Under the pieces are notes generated by a model that was not told the origin of the DNA, did not search any database, and was given only the letters and a program-made list of their open reading frames with translations. The position numbers were made by a program, and so were the translations under genes. A stretch of 60,017 nt of DNA. Source: Actinomadura oligospora ATCC 43269. Lineage in GTDB: Bacteria; Actinomycetota; Actinomycetes; Streptosporangiales; Streptosporangiaceae. Positions 25,172 through 33,307 of this stretch are shown in pieces. Where the stretch lies: contig NZ_JADG01000024.1 of NCBI RefSeq assembly GCF_000518265.1, positions 1-60,017 on the forward strand, in the 5' to 3' direction. Numbering within the stretch: position 1 is the first letter of the stretch; each line of letters opens with the position of its first letter.

Positions 25172-25839
25172 CGGGTCACCTTCTTGCGGGGACCGGGCTC
25201 CTTGGCGTCGGGACGGCGCAGGTAGAGCGGCTCGGGCTGGAGCAGGGCGGGGCCGGGGCGTCCGGACAGGCGCTCGACGGCGAGTTCGGCCAGCGCGACC
25301 GCGGACGGCACGAGCGGGCCCGCGGCAGCGCCGAGGACGTCGGGGTAGAGGGCCGCGCCCTCGCCGATGACCGGGAGGTCGGGCGTGTCCGCGCGGACCT
25401 CGGCGGCGGGGCCGACGGCGGGGTCGGTCACACGGCGTCCGTAGGAGTCGTAGTGCGCCCAGTACACCTCGCGGCGGCGGGCGTCGGTGGCGACGGCGAA
25501 CGGCTCCTCGCGGCGGGACTCCCAGGCGAGCGCGTCCAGCGTGCAGACGCCGTGGACGGGCACGCCGAGCGCCTTCCCCATCGCGTTCGCCGTGGCCAGG
25601 CCGACGCGCAGGCCCGTGTAGGGGCCCGGGCCGACGCCCACGACGATCGCGGACAGGTCGGCGGGCGTCGCGCCCGCCTCGCCGAGGACCCGCGCGATCT
25701 CGGGCGTCAGCACCTCGGTGTGCTTGCGCGCGTGGACGGCCTCGACGGCCGCGCGGGGACGTGCGACGCCCCCCGGCGTCCACTCGGTCAGCGCGACGGT
25801 GACGGCGGCGGTTGCGGTGTCGAAAGCCAGGACCAGCAC
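25168..25839 (-). CDS. tsaB: tRNA threonylcarbamoyladenosine biosynthesis protein TsaB
   Basis: 223-residue ASKHA-fold partner of TsaD, needed for t6A formation. It starts LVLAFDTATAAVTVAL at GTG 25839, with GPYTGLRVGLATANAMGKALGVPVHG in the middle, a TsaB signature. The C-terminus is basic (PGPRKKVTR). No Shine-Dalgarno sequence is visible; a promoter ends right at the GTG, so the mRNA may be leaderless. First gene of the coupled tsaB-rimI-tsaD cluster. Confidence 0.94.
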   Translation of the reverse strand: MLVLAFDTATAAVTVALTEWTPGGVARPRAAVEAVHARKHTEVLTPEIARVLGEAGATPADLSAIVVGVGPGPYTGLRVGLATANAMGKALGVPVHGVCTLDALAWESRREEPFAVATDARRREVYWAHYDSYGRRVTDPAVGPAAEVRADTPDLPVIGEGAALYPDVLGAAAGPLVPSAVALAELAVERLSGRPGPALLQPEPLYLRRPDAKEPGPRKKVTR

Positions 25840-25847
25840 GGACTGTA

Positions 25848-25875
25848 AGCGTAGTCGAGTGCGACCTGTGGTCAG
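25848..25875 (-). promoter_or_regulatory. Possible promoter giving a leaderless tsaB transcript
   Basis: On the minus strand CTGACC (25875-25870) and TACGCT (25853-25848) are spaced by 16 bp. Transcription would start about at the tsaB GTG (25839), agreeing with its missing ribosome site. Hexamers are moderate matches only. Confidence 0.5.
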
Positions 25876-25906
25876 GTTGATTCCCCGGGCCGCGCGGTCG
25901 GGTGGG

Positions 25907-27220
25907 TCAGCTCTGGTTGAGGGCTTCGACGACGCTGCGGGCGGCATCCTGCGTGCCGGTGAGGGCGGCGCCGGTGGGGATCGGGTCGCTGCCGTCCGAG
26001 CCCGAGTAGTGGACGGTGACCAGCACGTTCGCGAGCCGGACGTTGGCGACGGCGGCGCCGGAGCCCTGGTCCTTGTCCACGCTGTAGACGACGTACGCCT
26101 CGTCGCCGAGGCCGTTCACCCGGGCCTTGTCGGTGATCTCCTGGCCGCCGATCAGCGCCTTGCCGGACTCGTCGGCGGTCCGCTCGGACACGAAGGCGGC
26201 GCGGGCCGCGTCGGTCGGGCTCTGCGCCTGCGTCCCGGCGATCGCGCGCATCTCGACGCTGAGCTGCCGCTGGTCCTCGCCGCTGTAGACGCCCCAGACG
26301 CACTGGTTCTGGCGGTCGTTGGAGGCGTAGTTGTCGGCGGGGCCGCGCTCGGCGTGCGGCGCGAGCCTGTCGGCGATCTTGGAGTCGAGGAGGGTGCAGG
26401 CGTCCGGCACGGCGGTCTTCTCCGCCTTGGCCGCCGGGGTCTGCGCCGTGCTGCCGACGACCTGCCCGGACGTTCCCCTGTCGTGGCCGCCGAGACCGCT
26501 GATGACCACGAACGCGGCGAGCGCGCAGGCCCCGGCCCCGGCCGCCACCCCGAGCAGCACGGCCACGAGCCGCCTGCCACGCCTGCGCTCCCGGACGACC
26601 CGATGCGTGCCACTCCGCGTCCGGTACTCGCCACTACGCGGCCTGTACTCCCCCGACCGCCCAACCTGCTCACCGGACCGCCCGGCCTGCTCACCCGACC
26701 GCCCGGCATACCCGCCCGAACCACCGGCGTACTCACCAGAACGTCCGCGGTACTCGCCGGAACGACCGGCGTAGTCGCCCGAGCGTCCGCCGTATTCGCC
26801 CGAACGACTGGCGTAGTTGCCCGAACGATCGGCGGATTCACCAGAACGACCGGCGTAGTCGCCCGAGCGCCCGGCGTAGTCGCCTGAACGGCTCGCGTAC
26901 GGGCCTGGGCCTCCAGCCTGTTCGCCTGAGTGTCCTGCGTACTCGCCGGGGCGTCCGGCCGCCTCGCTTGGGCGACCGGTGTAGTCGCCGGAACGTCCGC
27001 CTGGCTCGCCTGCGCGACCGGCGTAGTTGCCTGGGCGGGCGGCGGTGTCACCTGGGCGGGCTGGGGAGTCGCCCGTGCGGGGGGCGTGGTCGGCGGGGCC
27101 GGGGCCGCCGGGCAGGTCGTCGAGGGGACGGTTCGCGCCCGCGCGGGGCTGACCGCTGAACGAGCGGTACTCCCCGCTGCGCGAGCCGCGGTCACCACCG
27201 CCGCGATGGTTGCCACTCAC
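25907..27220 (-). CDS. Membrane protein with 22 N-terminal heptapeptide repeats and a DUF3558-like outer domain
   Basis: About 437 residues. The cytoplasmic N-terminal half is disordered and contains 22 uninterrupted heptads of the type SG(D/E)YAGR (nt 26615-27076), followed by a basic RRRGRR stop and one transmembrane helix (LVAVLLGVAAGAGACALAAF). The outer domain has two Cys (DACTLLD and NQCVWGVY), as in DUF3558-type lipoprotein domains of actinobacteria; that relation is tentative. GTG 27220 is chosen because GGGAG lies 8 nt upstream; GTG 27229 is alternative. It is inserted between tsaE and tsaB, which are adjacent in mycobacteria. Function unknown. Confidence 0.8.
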   Translation of the reverse strand: MSGNHRGGGDRGSRSGEYRSFSGQPRAGANRPLDDLPGGPGPADHAPRTGDSPARPGDTAARPGNYAGRAGEPGGRSGDYTGRPSEAAGRPGEYAGHSGEQAGGPGPYASRSGDYAGRSGDYAGRSGESADRSGNYASRSGEYGGRSGDYAGRSGEYRGRSGEYAGGSGGYAGRSGEQAGRSGEQVGRSGEYRPRSGEYRTRSGTHRVVRERRRGRRLVAVLLGVAAGAGACALAAFVVISGLGGHDRGTSGQVVGSTAQTPAAKAEKTAVPDACTLLDSKIADRLAPHAERGPADNYASNDRQNQCVWGVYSGEDQRQLSVEMRAIAGTQAQSPTDAARAAFVSERTADESGKALIGGQEITDKARVNGLGDEAYVVYSVDKDQGSGAAVANVRLANVLVTVHYSGSDGSDPIPTGAALTGTQDAARSVVEALNQS

Positions 27221-27331
27221 CGGATCCACTCCCGATCAGTAATCCAAAATGTCGGGTTTCGTCCGGCAAAGAGTACGACATGGATCGGGGCGATGGTCGC
27301 GTTCCACTTACCTGGATTCGCGCAGGTCCGA

Positions 27332-27817
27332 TCAGGCAAGATCACGGAGAGCGGCGGTCCAGCGGTCACCCACTCCGATGATCTTTACTGCGCGCTGTTC
27401 GGACGCTCCGGCGGGTCCGCGCGAAATGGTGATCTCCAAACGATCGTCGGCGAGACCCTCGGCTAGGCCCTCGCCCCATTCCACGATCGTCACCGCCTCG
27501 TCGAGCGACGCGTCGAGGTCGAGATCGTCCAGCTCGGCGAAACCGCCCAGGCGGTAGGCGTCCACGTGCACCAGGGACGGACCGCCGGCGAGCGACGGGT
27601 GGACGCGCGCGATCACGAACGTCGGCGAGGTCACCGGCCCGCGGATCTTCAGGCCCTCGCCGATGCCCTGGGTCAGCGTCGTCTTCCCCGCGCCGAGGTC
27701 GCCGGTCAGCACCAGCAGGTCGCCGGCGCGCAGCAGCCCGGCCAGCCGGACGCCCAGCGCCCGCATGTCCTCGGATGTCGGCACCTCGATCACGATCGAC
27801 TCCCCTTCGTTCGTCAT
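27332..27817 (-). CDS. tsaE: tRNA threonylcarbamoyladenosine biosynthesis ATPase TsaE
   Basis: 161-residue P-loop ATPase that drives the TsaB-TsaD cycle in t6A synthesis. Walker A GDLGAGKTTLTQG is at about residues 40-52, with SPTFVIARVH, HVDAYRLGG and VTIVEWGEGL downstream, all TsaE hallmarks. ATG 27817 with GAGGGA upstream is chosen; the longer frame reads into a 33-bp repeat array and is spurious. Separated from tsaB by the heptad-repeat membrane protein gene. Confidence 0.93.
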   Translation of the reverse strand: MTNEGESIVIEVPTSEDMRALGVRLAGLLRAGDLLVLTGDLGAGKTTLTQGIGEGLKIRGPVTSPTFVIARVHPSLAGGPSLVHVDAYRLGGFAELDDLDLDASLDEAVTIVEWGEGLAEGLADDRLEITISRGPAGASEQRAVKIIGVGDRWTAALRDLA

Positions 27818-27821
27818 GCGC

Positions 27822-27986
27822 CGCGTCCCTCGTCCGCGCGCCGTGTCCCTCGTGCGTGCGCCCCGTCCGCGCGTCGCACTCCTCGTGCGTGCGCCGCGTT
27901 CGGGCGCCATGTCCATCGTGCGGGTGCCGCGTTCGCGAGCCGGGTCCCTCCTGCGTGCGCCTGGTTCACGCGGTGCGTTCCTCCAG
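27822..27986. repeat. 33-bp tandem array, about five units
   Basis: Units start at 27822, 27855, 27888, 27921 and 27954, each 33 bp with a core like CGTGCGCCGCGTYCG...GCCNTGTCCNTCGTG. The last unit overlaps the 3' end of the alpha/beta hydrolase gene, and the array fills the gap up to tsaE. Spacing is exact while bases have diverged, so the array is old or recurrently homogenised. Confidence 0.85.
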
Positions 27987-29078
27987 GCCCGGCGGGATGC
28001 GGTCGACCAGGCGGCGCAGCGAGCCGGTCACCACGCCCGGGTACTCCAGCGGCAGCACGTGGCCCGCCTCGTCCACCTCGACGAGCTCGGCGTCCGGCAG
28101 GGCCTCGACGATGCGGCGGCCGTGCGCGGCGGGGGTCAGCCGGTCCCGGCCGCCCGCGAGGACCAGCACCGGGACGTGCCCGACCGTCGCCAGGGCCGCC
28201 GCCTTGTCGTGCGCCATCAGCGCCGGGTAGTACTCGGCGATCACGTCGATCGGGGTGGCCCGGATCATCTGCTCCAGGAAGTCGACCACGGTCGGGCTGA
28301 CCCGCTTGTCGGCGAACGCCATGTGGCGGGTGACGACGAACGCCAGGTCGGCGCCCAGGCCGCGGGCCCGGTCCACCATCTTCGCCTGGCGGCCGAGGCC
28401 GCGCAGGGCGGTCGGCGCGATCGGCCGGACGATCTTGACCAGCGCCTGCGGCAGCCCGAGCGTGATCTCCTCGGCCAGGTCGCCGCCGGAGGTGTTGACC
28501 AGCATGATCCCGCGGACCCGGCACAGCGCGTCCGGGCCGTCCTCGAACAGCTCGGGGTGCAGTTCGGCCAGCGCCATGATCGACATGCCGCCCATGGAGT
28601 GCCCTGCCAGCACGACCGGCGCGCCCGGACGGACCGTCGCGCGCAGCACCTCGTACAGGTCGGAGCCGGTCTGCTCGATCGTCGCGGTGCCGGGCCCGCC
28701 GCGGCCGGACCGGCCGTGGCTGCGCTGGTCCCAGAAGACCATGCGCAGGCGCCGCCCGCCCGCCGTCCGGGCGGCCAGGTCGCGCCGCTGGTAGTGCCAG
28801 ACGTCCTGGTTGAGCGAGTAGCCGTGGCAGAACACGACGGTCAGGGGCGCGGCGTCCGGGCCGTCGACCTCCACGTGCAGCGGCACGCCGTCGTCCGCGG
28901 TCACCGTCAGCGCCCGGCCGCGCAGCGCGCCGAACGGCTCGGCCGCGTCCGGGTCGGGACGCAGCCTGACCCGTCCGACCGCCAGGTGCCGGAGGCCGAC
29001 CGCCGCGCCGACCCCGGCCGCCCCAAGGCCCGCCACGGCCCCGGCCACGCCCATCCTGCGCTTGTGCTTCGCGTCCAT
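27966..29078 (-). CDS. Alpha/beta-fold hydrolase
   Basis: 370-residue hydrolase with an N-terminal hydrophobic segment (VAGAVAGLGAAGVGAAVGL, residues 11-29) that may anchor or export it. The catalytic triad is visible: nucleophile Ser in GHSMGG (about residue 160), Asp in GGRDRLTP and His in EAGHVLPLE. The oxyanion region is VVFCHGYSLN. A similar gene next to alr is conserved in Streptomyces (recalled). The substrate is probably an ester, peptide or lipid; not known. It lies 24 bp after alr on the same strand and is probably co-transcribed with it. Confidence 0.87.
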   Translation of the reverse strand: MDAKHKRRMGVAGAVAGLGAAGVGAAVGLRHLAVGRVRLRPDPDAAEPFGALRGRALTVTADDGVPLHVEVDGPDAAPLTVVFCHGYSLNQDVWHYQRRDLAARTAGGRRLRMVFWDQRSHGRSGRGGPGTATIEQTGSDLYEVLRATVRPGAPVVLAGHSMGGMSIMALAELHPELFEDGPDALCRVRGIMLVNTSGGDLAEEITLGLPQALVKIVRPIAPTALRGLGRQAKMVDRARGLGADLAFVVTRHMAFADKRVSPTVVDFLEQMIRATPIDVIAEYYPALMAHDKAAALATVGHVPVLVLAGGRDRLTPAAHGRRIVEALPDAELVEVDEAGHVLPLEYPGVVTGSLRRLVDRIPPGLEERTA

Positions 29079-29102
29079 TCCCCGTCGCCTCTACCCCGTG
29101 CC

Positions 29103-30236
29103 CTAGCCGAGCGCCGGGCCGCCCTCGTACACGCGCGGCACCCGGACGCCGATACGTGTGACGATCTCATAGGAGATGGTGTCCAGGGCGTCCGCCCAGT
29201 CCTGCGCGGTCGGCTCGCCGCGGTCGCCGGGGCCGAACAGGACGACCTCGTCGCCCGCCGCGAGCACGTCGTCGCCGAGGTCGATCACGAACTGGTCCAT
29301 GCAGACGCGTCCGGCGATCGTGCGGCGCCTGCCGCCCGCCAGGACGTCGATCAGGTTCGAGCCGTTCCGCGGGATGCCGTCGCCGTACCCGGCCGGGACG
29401 ACCGCGAGGTTCGTCTCGCGGTCGGTCGTGTAGGTGTGCCCGTAGGACACGCCGCTGCCCGCCGGAACCCGCTTGACCAGGGCCGTCGAGGCGGTCAGCG
29501 TCATCGCCGGGCGCAGCCCGAACGAGCCGAGCGACGGCACCGGGCTCAGCCCGTACGTCGCGATCCCGGGCCGGATGAGGTCGAACCGGGAGTCCGGCAG
29601 GGTGAGCGCCGCGGCCGAGTTGGCCAGGTGCCGGACCTCGGGCCGCGCCCCGGCCTTCTCCGCGGCCTCGACCATGTCGGTGAACGTGGCGATCTGCCGG
29701 GGCACCGACGGGTGGTCGAGCTCGTCCGAGCAGGCGAAGTGCGACATCAGCCCGACCACGCTGACCAGGCCGGACGCCTCGGCGGCGAGCGCCGCGTCGA
29801 CCAGGGACGGCCAGTCCTCGTGGGTGGCCCCGCCGCGCGACATGCCGGTGTCGGCCTTCAGGTGGACGCGGACGGCCCGTCCGGCGCGCTCGGCGGCGGC
29901 GGCCAGCTCGTCCAGCAGCCAGCGCGCGCCGACCGCGAAGTCGAGCCGCTCGGCCACGCCGCGCGCGTAATCCTCGCCCGGCACGCCCAGGCAGACCAGC
30001 ACCGGGACGCCCAGCACCCCGGCCTCGCGGAGCCGCAGGCCCTCGTCGAGCTTGGCCACGCCCAGCCACGTCGCGCCGCCGGCCAGCGCCGCACGCGCCG
30101 CCGGGACGAGCCCGTGGCCGTACGCCTCGGCCTTGACCATCGCCATAACCTCGGCCCCACCGGCCTGCTCGCGCATCAGGGTCACGTTGCCGCTGATCGC
30201 GTCCAGGTCGATGCGTGCCTGCGCAGGATTACTCAT
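29103..30236 (-). CDS. alr: Alanine racemase
   Basis: PLP enzyme interconverting L- and D-alanine for peptidoglycan. 377 residues from ATG 30236, chosen because the family starts at NPAQARIDLDAI and a GGGGTG sequence precedes it. The PLP lysine lies in MVKAEAYGHG (about residue 36-45) and the second catalytic base Tyr in GVSYGHTYTT (about residue 260). GRVCMDQFVIDLG and the C-terminal YEIVTRIGVRVPRVY are typical. It follows nnr by about 90 bp with a strong hairpin in between. Confidence 0.96.
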   Translation of the reverse strand: MSNPAQARIDLDAISGNVTLMREQAGGAEVMAMVKAEAYGHGLVPAARAALAGGATWLGVAKLDEGLRLREAGVLGVPVLVCLGVPGEDYARGVAERLDFAVGARWLLDELAAAAERAGRAVRVHLKADTGMSRGGATHEDWPSLVDAALAAEASGLVSVVGLMSHFACSDELDHPSVPRQIATFTDMVEAAEKAGARPEVRHLANSAAALTLPDSRFDLIRPGIATYGLSPVPSLGSFGLRPAMTLTASTALVKRVPAGSGVSYGHTYTTDRETNLAVVPAGYGDGIPRNGSNLIDVLAGGRRRTIAGRVCMDQFVIDLGDDVLAAGDEVVLFGPGDRGEPTAQDWADALDTISYEIVTRIGVRVPRVYEGGPALG

Positions 30237-30254
30237 AGTCACCCCAGTGTGCCC

Positions 30255-30282
30255 GCCCCCGGCCGATGCCTCGGCCGGGGGC
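30255..30282 (-). terminator. Strong hairpin between nnr and alr
   Basis: Perfect 12-bp stem GCCCCCGGCCGA (30255-30266) with TCGGCCGGGGGC (30271-30282) and loop TGCC. It ends only 18 nt before the alr start and lacks a T-tract, so it may be an attenuator or a processing site rather than a full terminator. Confidence 0.55.
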
Positions 30283-30325
30283 CCGTCTCCCTTGGATGAC
30301 GGAGTGATTCGTGTGGTTCGCACCA

Positions 30326-31798
30326 CTACGGGAGGGTCCGGAACGCGGCGGGCAGCGCGGTGATCACGTCGAACGCGCCGATCGGGGCCTCCCCCTCGTC
30401 CGCGGAGGGGCCTCCCGCGGCCAGGCGCGCGGCCAGGCCGTGCAGGTAGGCGCCCGCGGTGGCGGCGTCCAGGGCGGACATCCCGCCCGCCAGCAGCGCG
30501 CCGGTCAGCCCGGACAGGACGTCCCCGGTGCCCGCCGTGGCCAGCCAGGACGTCCCGGTCGGGTTCACCCGGACCGGACGGTCCAGCTCCGCGATCACCG
30601 TCGTCGAGCCCTTGAGCAGCACCGTCGCGTCCAGCTCGGCCGCGGCCCGCCGGACGTACTCCAGCCGCCGGGCCTCGATGTCCGCGCGATCGGCGTCCAG
30701 CAGCCGGGCCAGCTCCCCGGCGTGCGGCGTCAGCAGGGTCGGCGCGTCCCGGGTCAGCAGATCACGCCGCCGCGCGAGGACGGTCAGCCCGTCGGCGTCC
30801 ACGAGGACGGGCAGCTCGGTCGACAGGACGGCCCGCAGCAGCCCCTCGGCGTCCTCACCGGTGCCGAGCCCCGGCCCGACCACCCACGCCTGCACCCGGC
30901 CGATCCCGTCCAGGGCCTTCTCGCCGGGTTCGATCACCGTGGTCACCGCCTCCGGCCAGCGCTGCCGCACGAGCTCGACGGGATGCCGGACCGACGCGAA
31001 CCGGACCATCCCGGCTCCCCCGCGCACCGCTCCGCCCACCGCCAGCACGGCCGCCCCGGTGAACTCCTCCCCACCTGCGAGGATGCCGACCACGCCGCGC
31101 CGGTACTTGTCCGACTCGGGGCCGGGGACCGGCGGCCTGACGTCCTCGGCGGCCGAGGAGACGACGTCCGGATCGTCCAGGTACGGCCCGAGACCGATGT
31201 CGACCAGCTCGACGACCCCGCAGTGCGCCGCGCCGGGATCGATCAGCAGGCCCGGCTTGAGCGTCCCGAAGGTGACGGTCACGTCCGCGCGGACGGCGGC
31301 GCCCTCGACCCGCCCGGACGACGCGTCCACGCCGCTGGGCACGTCACAGGCCACCACGATCCCACCCGAACCGGACGCCGCCCGCGCCAGCGACGCGTGC
31401 GGCTCCCGAAGCGCCCCGGACCCGCCGATCCCGGTCAGGCCGTCGATCACCAGATCGGCCGCGCCGACCGCCGAATCCGCGTCCTCGAGCTCGATCAGCC
31501 GTCCGCCCGCGGCCCGCAGATCGGCGAGTCCTCCCTGGTGGAGCCGGGACCCGACGGCCACCGCCCGCACCCGGGCTCCGCGCCGGGCCAGCCGCGCGCC
31601 CGCGTACAGCGCGTCCCCGCCGTTGTCACCGGACCCGACGAGCACCACGACGTCCGCGCCGTACACCCGGCCCAGCAGCCCGGCGCAGACCCGCGCCAGC
31701 CCCGCCGCCGCGCGCTGCATCAGCGCCCCCTCGGGCAGCCGCGCCATCAGCGCGCTCTCGGCGGCCCGCACCCTGGCGACCTCGTGCGCGTATCTCAC
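30326..31798 (-). CDS. nnr: Bifunctional NAD(P)H-hydrate epimerase / ADP-dependent dehydratase
   Basis: 490-residue metabolite repair enzyme that restores NADH and NADPH from their hydrated forms. The N-terminal epimerase half (residues 1-220) has VGSGDNGGDALYAGARLARRG and ACDVPSGVDASSG. The C-terminal ribokinase-like dehydratase half (about 230-490) carries KYRRGVVGILAGG, VVGPGLGTG, PVLVDADGLTVL, TPHAGELARLL and the catalytic WLATAGTGDVLSG. Both halves look intact. It lies upstream of alr, as in mycobacteria and Streptomyces. Confidence 0.95.
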   Translation of the reverse strand: MRYAHEVARVRAAESALMARLPEGALMQRAAAGLARVCAGLLGRVYGADVVVLVGSGDNGGDALYAGARLARRGARVRAVAVGSRLHQGGLADLRAAGGRLIELEDADSAVGAADLVIDGLTGIGGSGALREPHASLARAASGSGGIVVACDVPSGVDASSGRVEGAAVRADVTVTFGTLKPGLLIDPGAAHCGVVELVDIGLGPYLDDPDVVSSAAEDVRPPVPGPESDKYRRGVVGILAGGEEFTGAAVLAVGGAVRGGAGMVRFASVRHPVELVRQRWPEAVTTVIEPGEKALDGIGRVQAWVVGPGLGTGEDAEGLLRAVLSTELPVLVDADGLTVLARRRDLLTRDAPTLLTPHAGELARLLDADRADIEARRLEYVRRAAAELDATVLLKGSTTVIAELDRPVRVNPTGTSWLATAGTGDVLSGLTGALLAGGMSALDAATAGAYLHGLAARLAAGGPSADEGEAPIGAFDVITALPAAFRTLP

Positions 31799-31896
31799 CC
31801 CGGCCCCTTTCCACGATCATTTCCTCCAGGGTGCCATGCGACCTCCGCCTTGACGGGCGCGCCCTGACGAGTCAATGGTGTAGCAACGCACGTTTC

Positions 31897-31911
31897 GGTG
31901 AAAGTTTCACC
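31897..31911. promoter_or_regulatory. Palindromic probable operator
   Basis: Perfect 7-1-7 palindrome GGTGAAA-G-TTTCACC in the divergent region between nnr and the XRE regulator gene. It lies about 140 bp upstream of the regulator start and could be its own binding site. Confidence 0.5.
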
Positions 31912-32005
31912 ACTTTGACGACCAGGAAGATCCACCTGAGGGCAAAGCCAGTAAGAGGCCTCACGCGTTGACGTGTCCACGCCCAGGAGCGCACATTGCA
32001 TAGGG

Positions 32006-32034
32006 CACACTTCGCTGGGTAACTCGCGCTGGTC
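32006..32034 (+). promoter_or_regulatory. Possible promoter of the XRE-DUF397 pair
   Basis: TTGCAT (32006-32011) and GTAACT (32029-32034) spaced by 17 bp, 18 bp before the regulator ATG. Matches are moderate; assignment is tentative. Confidence 0.35.
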
Positions 32035-32051
32035 GGGAGGCGACCGGAGAC

Positions 32052-32945
32052 ATGACGACGTCTCGCGGTTCAGCGGGTGCCATGAGCCCCTTCCGAGGAC
32101 CGACCGTCCGGCAGCGCCGACTGGCGGCCGAACTCCGCCGGCTGCGCGAACAGAGCGGCTTCACCGGCGACGACGTCGCCGCCCGGCTGAACTGGTCCAC
32201 CGCCAAGGTCAGCCGGATCGAGAACGCGCGGAGCAGCACCAAGATCCGCGACGTCGAGCTGCTCACCCGGCTGTACCAGATCGACCCCGTCCACCGGGCC
32301 GAGCTCATCACGCTGGCACACGATGCCGCGGCGCGCGGCTGGTGGGAGGAGTACCGGGAACTGCCCGGCGGATACACGCAGTTCATCGCGATGGAGGACG
32401 AGGCGAGCCGGATCGTCCAGTGGGAGACCTACCTGGTCCCCGGCCTGCTGCAGACCGAGGAGTACGCGCAGCGGGTGATGTCCGGAACCCGCCTGTACGA
32501 CACCGTCCCACCGCGCGAGCTCGAACGGCGGATCGAGGTCCGCCTGCTCCGCCAGCGGATCCTGCACCACCTGAGCAAGCCCGTCGAATACACGCTGCTA
32601 TTGGACGAGTCCGTGCTCCACCGGCTCGTCGGCGACCCGGCGGTGATGCGCGCCCAGCTGCGCCACCTGCTCGCCGTCGGCGACCTGCCGCACGTCGCCC
32701 TGCGCGTCATCGAACTGGCCGTTCCCCATCCGATCATGGAGGGGTCCTTCCAGCTCATGGAGTACGACCCGGTCGGGGACATCGTCTTCCCCGACGTGGT
32801 CTACACCGAGGCCCTCACCGACAACCAGATCACCGACGAGAAGGTCGCCTTCATGTACCGGCTCGCGTTCGAGGGCATGTCGGAGGTCGCGCTGGGCGCC
32901 GCGGAGACGCGGGACCTGGTCTCCGCGCTCGCGGACCGCTGGTAG
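32052..32945 (+). CDS. XRE-family helix-turn-helix regulator with DUF5753 domain
   Basis: 297-residue regulator of the large actinobacterial Scr1/WhiJ-like family. The N-terminal HTH is at about residues 20-75 (LAAELRRLREQSGFTGDDVAARLNWSTAKVSRIENARS), followed by the DUF5753 domain with WEEYRELPGGYTQFIAMEDEA, LVPGLLQTEEYAQRV and VLHRLVGDPAVMRAQLRHLL. It is followed 38 bp later by a DUF397 gene, the standard partner. Such pairs regulate development or antibiotic genes in Streptomyces; whether this one does is unknown. ATG 32052 has CGGAGA close upstream; ATG 32082 is possible. Confidence 0.92.
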   Translation: MTTSRGSAGAMSPFRGPTVRQRRLAAELRRLREQSGFTGDDVAARLNWSTAKVSRIENARSSTKIRDVELLTRLYQIDPVHRAELITLAHDAAARGWWEEYRELPGGYTQFIAMEDEASRIVQWETYLVPGLLQTEEYAQRVMSGTRLYDTVPPRELERRIEVRLLRQRILHHLSKPVEYTLLLDESVLHRLVGDPAVMRAQLRHLLAVGDLPHVALRVIELAVPHPIMEGSFQLMEYDPVGDIVFPDVVYTEALTDNQITDEKVAFMYRLAFEGMSEVALGAAETRDLVSALADRW

Positions 32946-32983
32946 CCCTTCCGCGCACGGCGCGGTCATAGAGGAGGCATCAC

Positions 32984-33229
32984 GTGAACCCGTTGGAGTC
33001 GAGCACGCCCGGAGACCTCTCCTGGCGGATCGAGAAGATCGTCTGGCGGAAGGGCTCCCGCTGCGGAGCCAACGGAGGCTGCGTCGAGATCGGCGCCCTG
33101 CCCGCCGGCCTCGTCGGGGCCCGGGACTCCCATATCGGCGACGCCGGTCCCGTCCTGCGCCTTTCGTCCGCCGAGTGGCGATCCGTCCTGGCCGACATCC
33201 GCCGAGGCGCTTTGGACATGCCGTCCTAG
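32984..33229 (+). CDS. DUF397 domain protein, partner of the XRE regulator
   Basis: 81-residue small protein starting at GTG 32984 behind an excellent AGAGGAGG site. It shows the DUF397 features WRKGSRCGANGGCVEIGAL, VGARDSH and LRLSSAEWRSVLADIRRG. DUF397 proteins pair with DUF5753 XRE regulators and modulate them; some pairs behave like antitoxin-toxin modules (inference from the family). Probably co-transcribed with the upstream regulator. Confidence 0.92.
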   Translation: MNPLESSTPGDLSWRIEKIVWRKGSRCGANGGCVEIGALPAGLVGARDSHIGDAGPVLRLSSAEWRSVLADIRRGALDMPS

Positions 33230-33261
33230 CGGGCGGCGGGTCCTGAACCCGGCGGAAAAGG

Positions 33262-33296
33262 CTCCGCCCGCCGGTCCGGTGGGGCGGCGGGCGGGG
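33262..33296. terminator. Inverted repeat between convergent DUF397 and glmS genes
   Basis: Perfect 10-bp stem CCGCCCGCCG (33264-33273) and CGGCGGGCGG (33285-33294) with an 11-nt loop, located between two gene ends facing each other. Probably a bidirectional terminator, though no T-tract is present. Confidence 0.5.
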
Positions 33297-33307
33297 TGTC
33301 GGGGTGG

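Noticed and set aside
27822..27986. CRISPR array.
   Set aside because: Units are directly adjacent without unique spacers, and there is no cas gene anywhere in the window.
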